DNA of 6,969 nt, taken from contig JAQVRY010000074.1 in the NCBI GenBank assembly GCA_028700795.1, positions 1-6,969 on the forward strand. The letters are read 5' to 3'. The notes beneath the pieces were generated by a model. That model saw only the letters and a program-made list of their open reading frames with translations. It made no database searches and was not told where the DNA came from. This document shows, piece after piece, positions 6,648 through 6,969 of the stretch. This DNA comes from Tissierellia bacterium (GTDB lineage: Bacteria; Bacillota; Clostridia; Tissierellales; Sedimentibacteraceae). Numbering within the stretch: position 1 is the first letter of the stretch; the number at the start of each line of letters is the position of its first letter. The translations under genes and the position numbers were made by a program.

Positions 6648-6969
6648 ATAATAATAGATTGAAATACCAATTTATAATATCCTGTCCCAAGAGAACCGTT
6701 ATAAAAAATCCTAAAACAATAAATGGTCCAAAGGGAATAGGGTCTTTCCGCGTTTTAATCTTTGCAGCTAATAAAACTATAGAAATAATTGCACCTAAAA
6801 CAAACGATAATAATATATTCAATAATACGTATTTAGCTCCTAAAACAAAACCTAAAACACCAATAAGAGTTACATCTCCTCCACCCATACCACCACCGGA
6901 TACAAACACAATGGCTAAAAATAGTCCTCCGGCAACCAAAAATCCTAAGATACTGCCAATTAAGTCCGG
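6646..6969 (-). CDS. pilD: Prepilin peptidase (PilD-like, family A24), C-terminal fragment
   Basis: The last 107 residues of an inner-membrane aspartic peptidase that cleaves the leader of type IV prepilins and usually N-methylates the new N-terminus. The fragment opens with PDLI, matching the conserved stretch just after the first catalytic aspartate. The second catalytic motif GGGMGGGDV (fragment residues 25-33, Asp32) follows, and near the C-terminus is FGPFIVLG (80-87), typical of the family. Three or four hydrophobic segments are visible (about 5-23, 34-45, 48-68, 82-98). The reading frame runs open to the window edge, so the N-terminal cytoplasmic zinc/methyltransferase part and first Asp lie outside. 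The first in-frame TTG (6939) is an internal leucine codon and not a start. The TAA stop overlaps the pilM ribosome binding site. Confidence 0.93.
   Translation of the reverse strand, partial: PDLIGSILGFLVAGGLFLAIVFVSGGGMGGGDVTLIGVLGFVLGAKYVLLNILLSFVLGAIISIVLLAAKIKTRKDPIPFGPFIVLGFFITVLLGQDIINWYFNLLL

Noticed and set aside
6646..6939. Complete small membrane protein starting at TTG 6939
   Set aside because: The frame stays open to the window end, and the extra residues (PDLIGSILGF) match the family A24 peptidase, so it is a truncated pilD and not a separate gene.

Overview
The window is a stretch of a type IV pilus (T4P) locus from a low-GC Gram-positive bacterium, most likely in class Clostridia. 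Evidence for this is the AT-rich sequence, strong AGGAGG-type ribosome binding sites, a consensus sigma-A promoter, S-layer homology (SLH) and LysM wall-binding modules, and no PilP or PilQ (outer-membrane secretin) gene after pilO. I cannot name the genus. All genes lie on the minus strand, so transcription runs from high to low coordinates.

In transcription order: (1) the C-terminal half of a prepilin peptidase (PilD-like; 5' end outside the window); (2) pilM, a cytoplasmic actin-like protein; (3) pilN, a bitopic membrane protein; (4) an unusually long pilO-like gene whose product carries an extra extracellular beta-rich region and a C-terminal LysM domain; (5) a secreted SLH-domain protein with a gapless 86-residue internal repeat. 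These five genes are separated by 5-6 bases at most, or overlap, and look like one translationally coupled operon. It ends in a hairpin plus nine T's at about 1895-1930. (6) After a 256-base AT-rich gap comes pilB, the pilus extension ATPase, with its own TTGACA-18-TATAAT promoter and a clear ribosome binding site. The pilB stop codon is at the window edge.

Together the genes encode much of a pilus machine: prepilin processing and methylation (PilD), the inner alignment complex (PilM-PilN-PilO) and the assembly motor (PilB). A pilin gene, the PilC platform protein and any PilT retraction ATPase are not in this window.

The most interesting feature is at the outer end of the machine. Where a Gram-negative pil operon would have pilP and pilQ, this one has a LysM module fused to PilO, followed by a coupled SLH protein. 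I infer a Gram-positive solution for holding or guiding the pilus through peptidoglycan and S-layer/secondary polymer. Two further points are that PilM has lost the glycines of its nucleotide-binding loops, and that the PilB N-terminus keeps the spacing of a c-di-GMP-binding MshEN domain while departing from its consensus.
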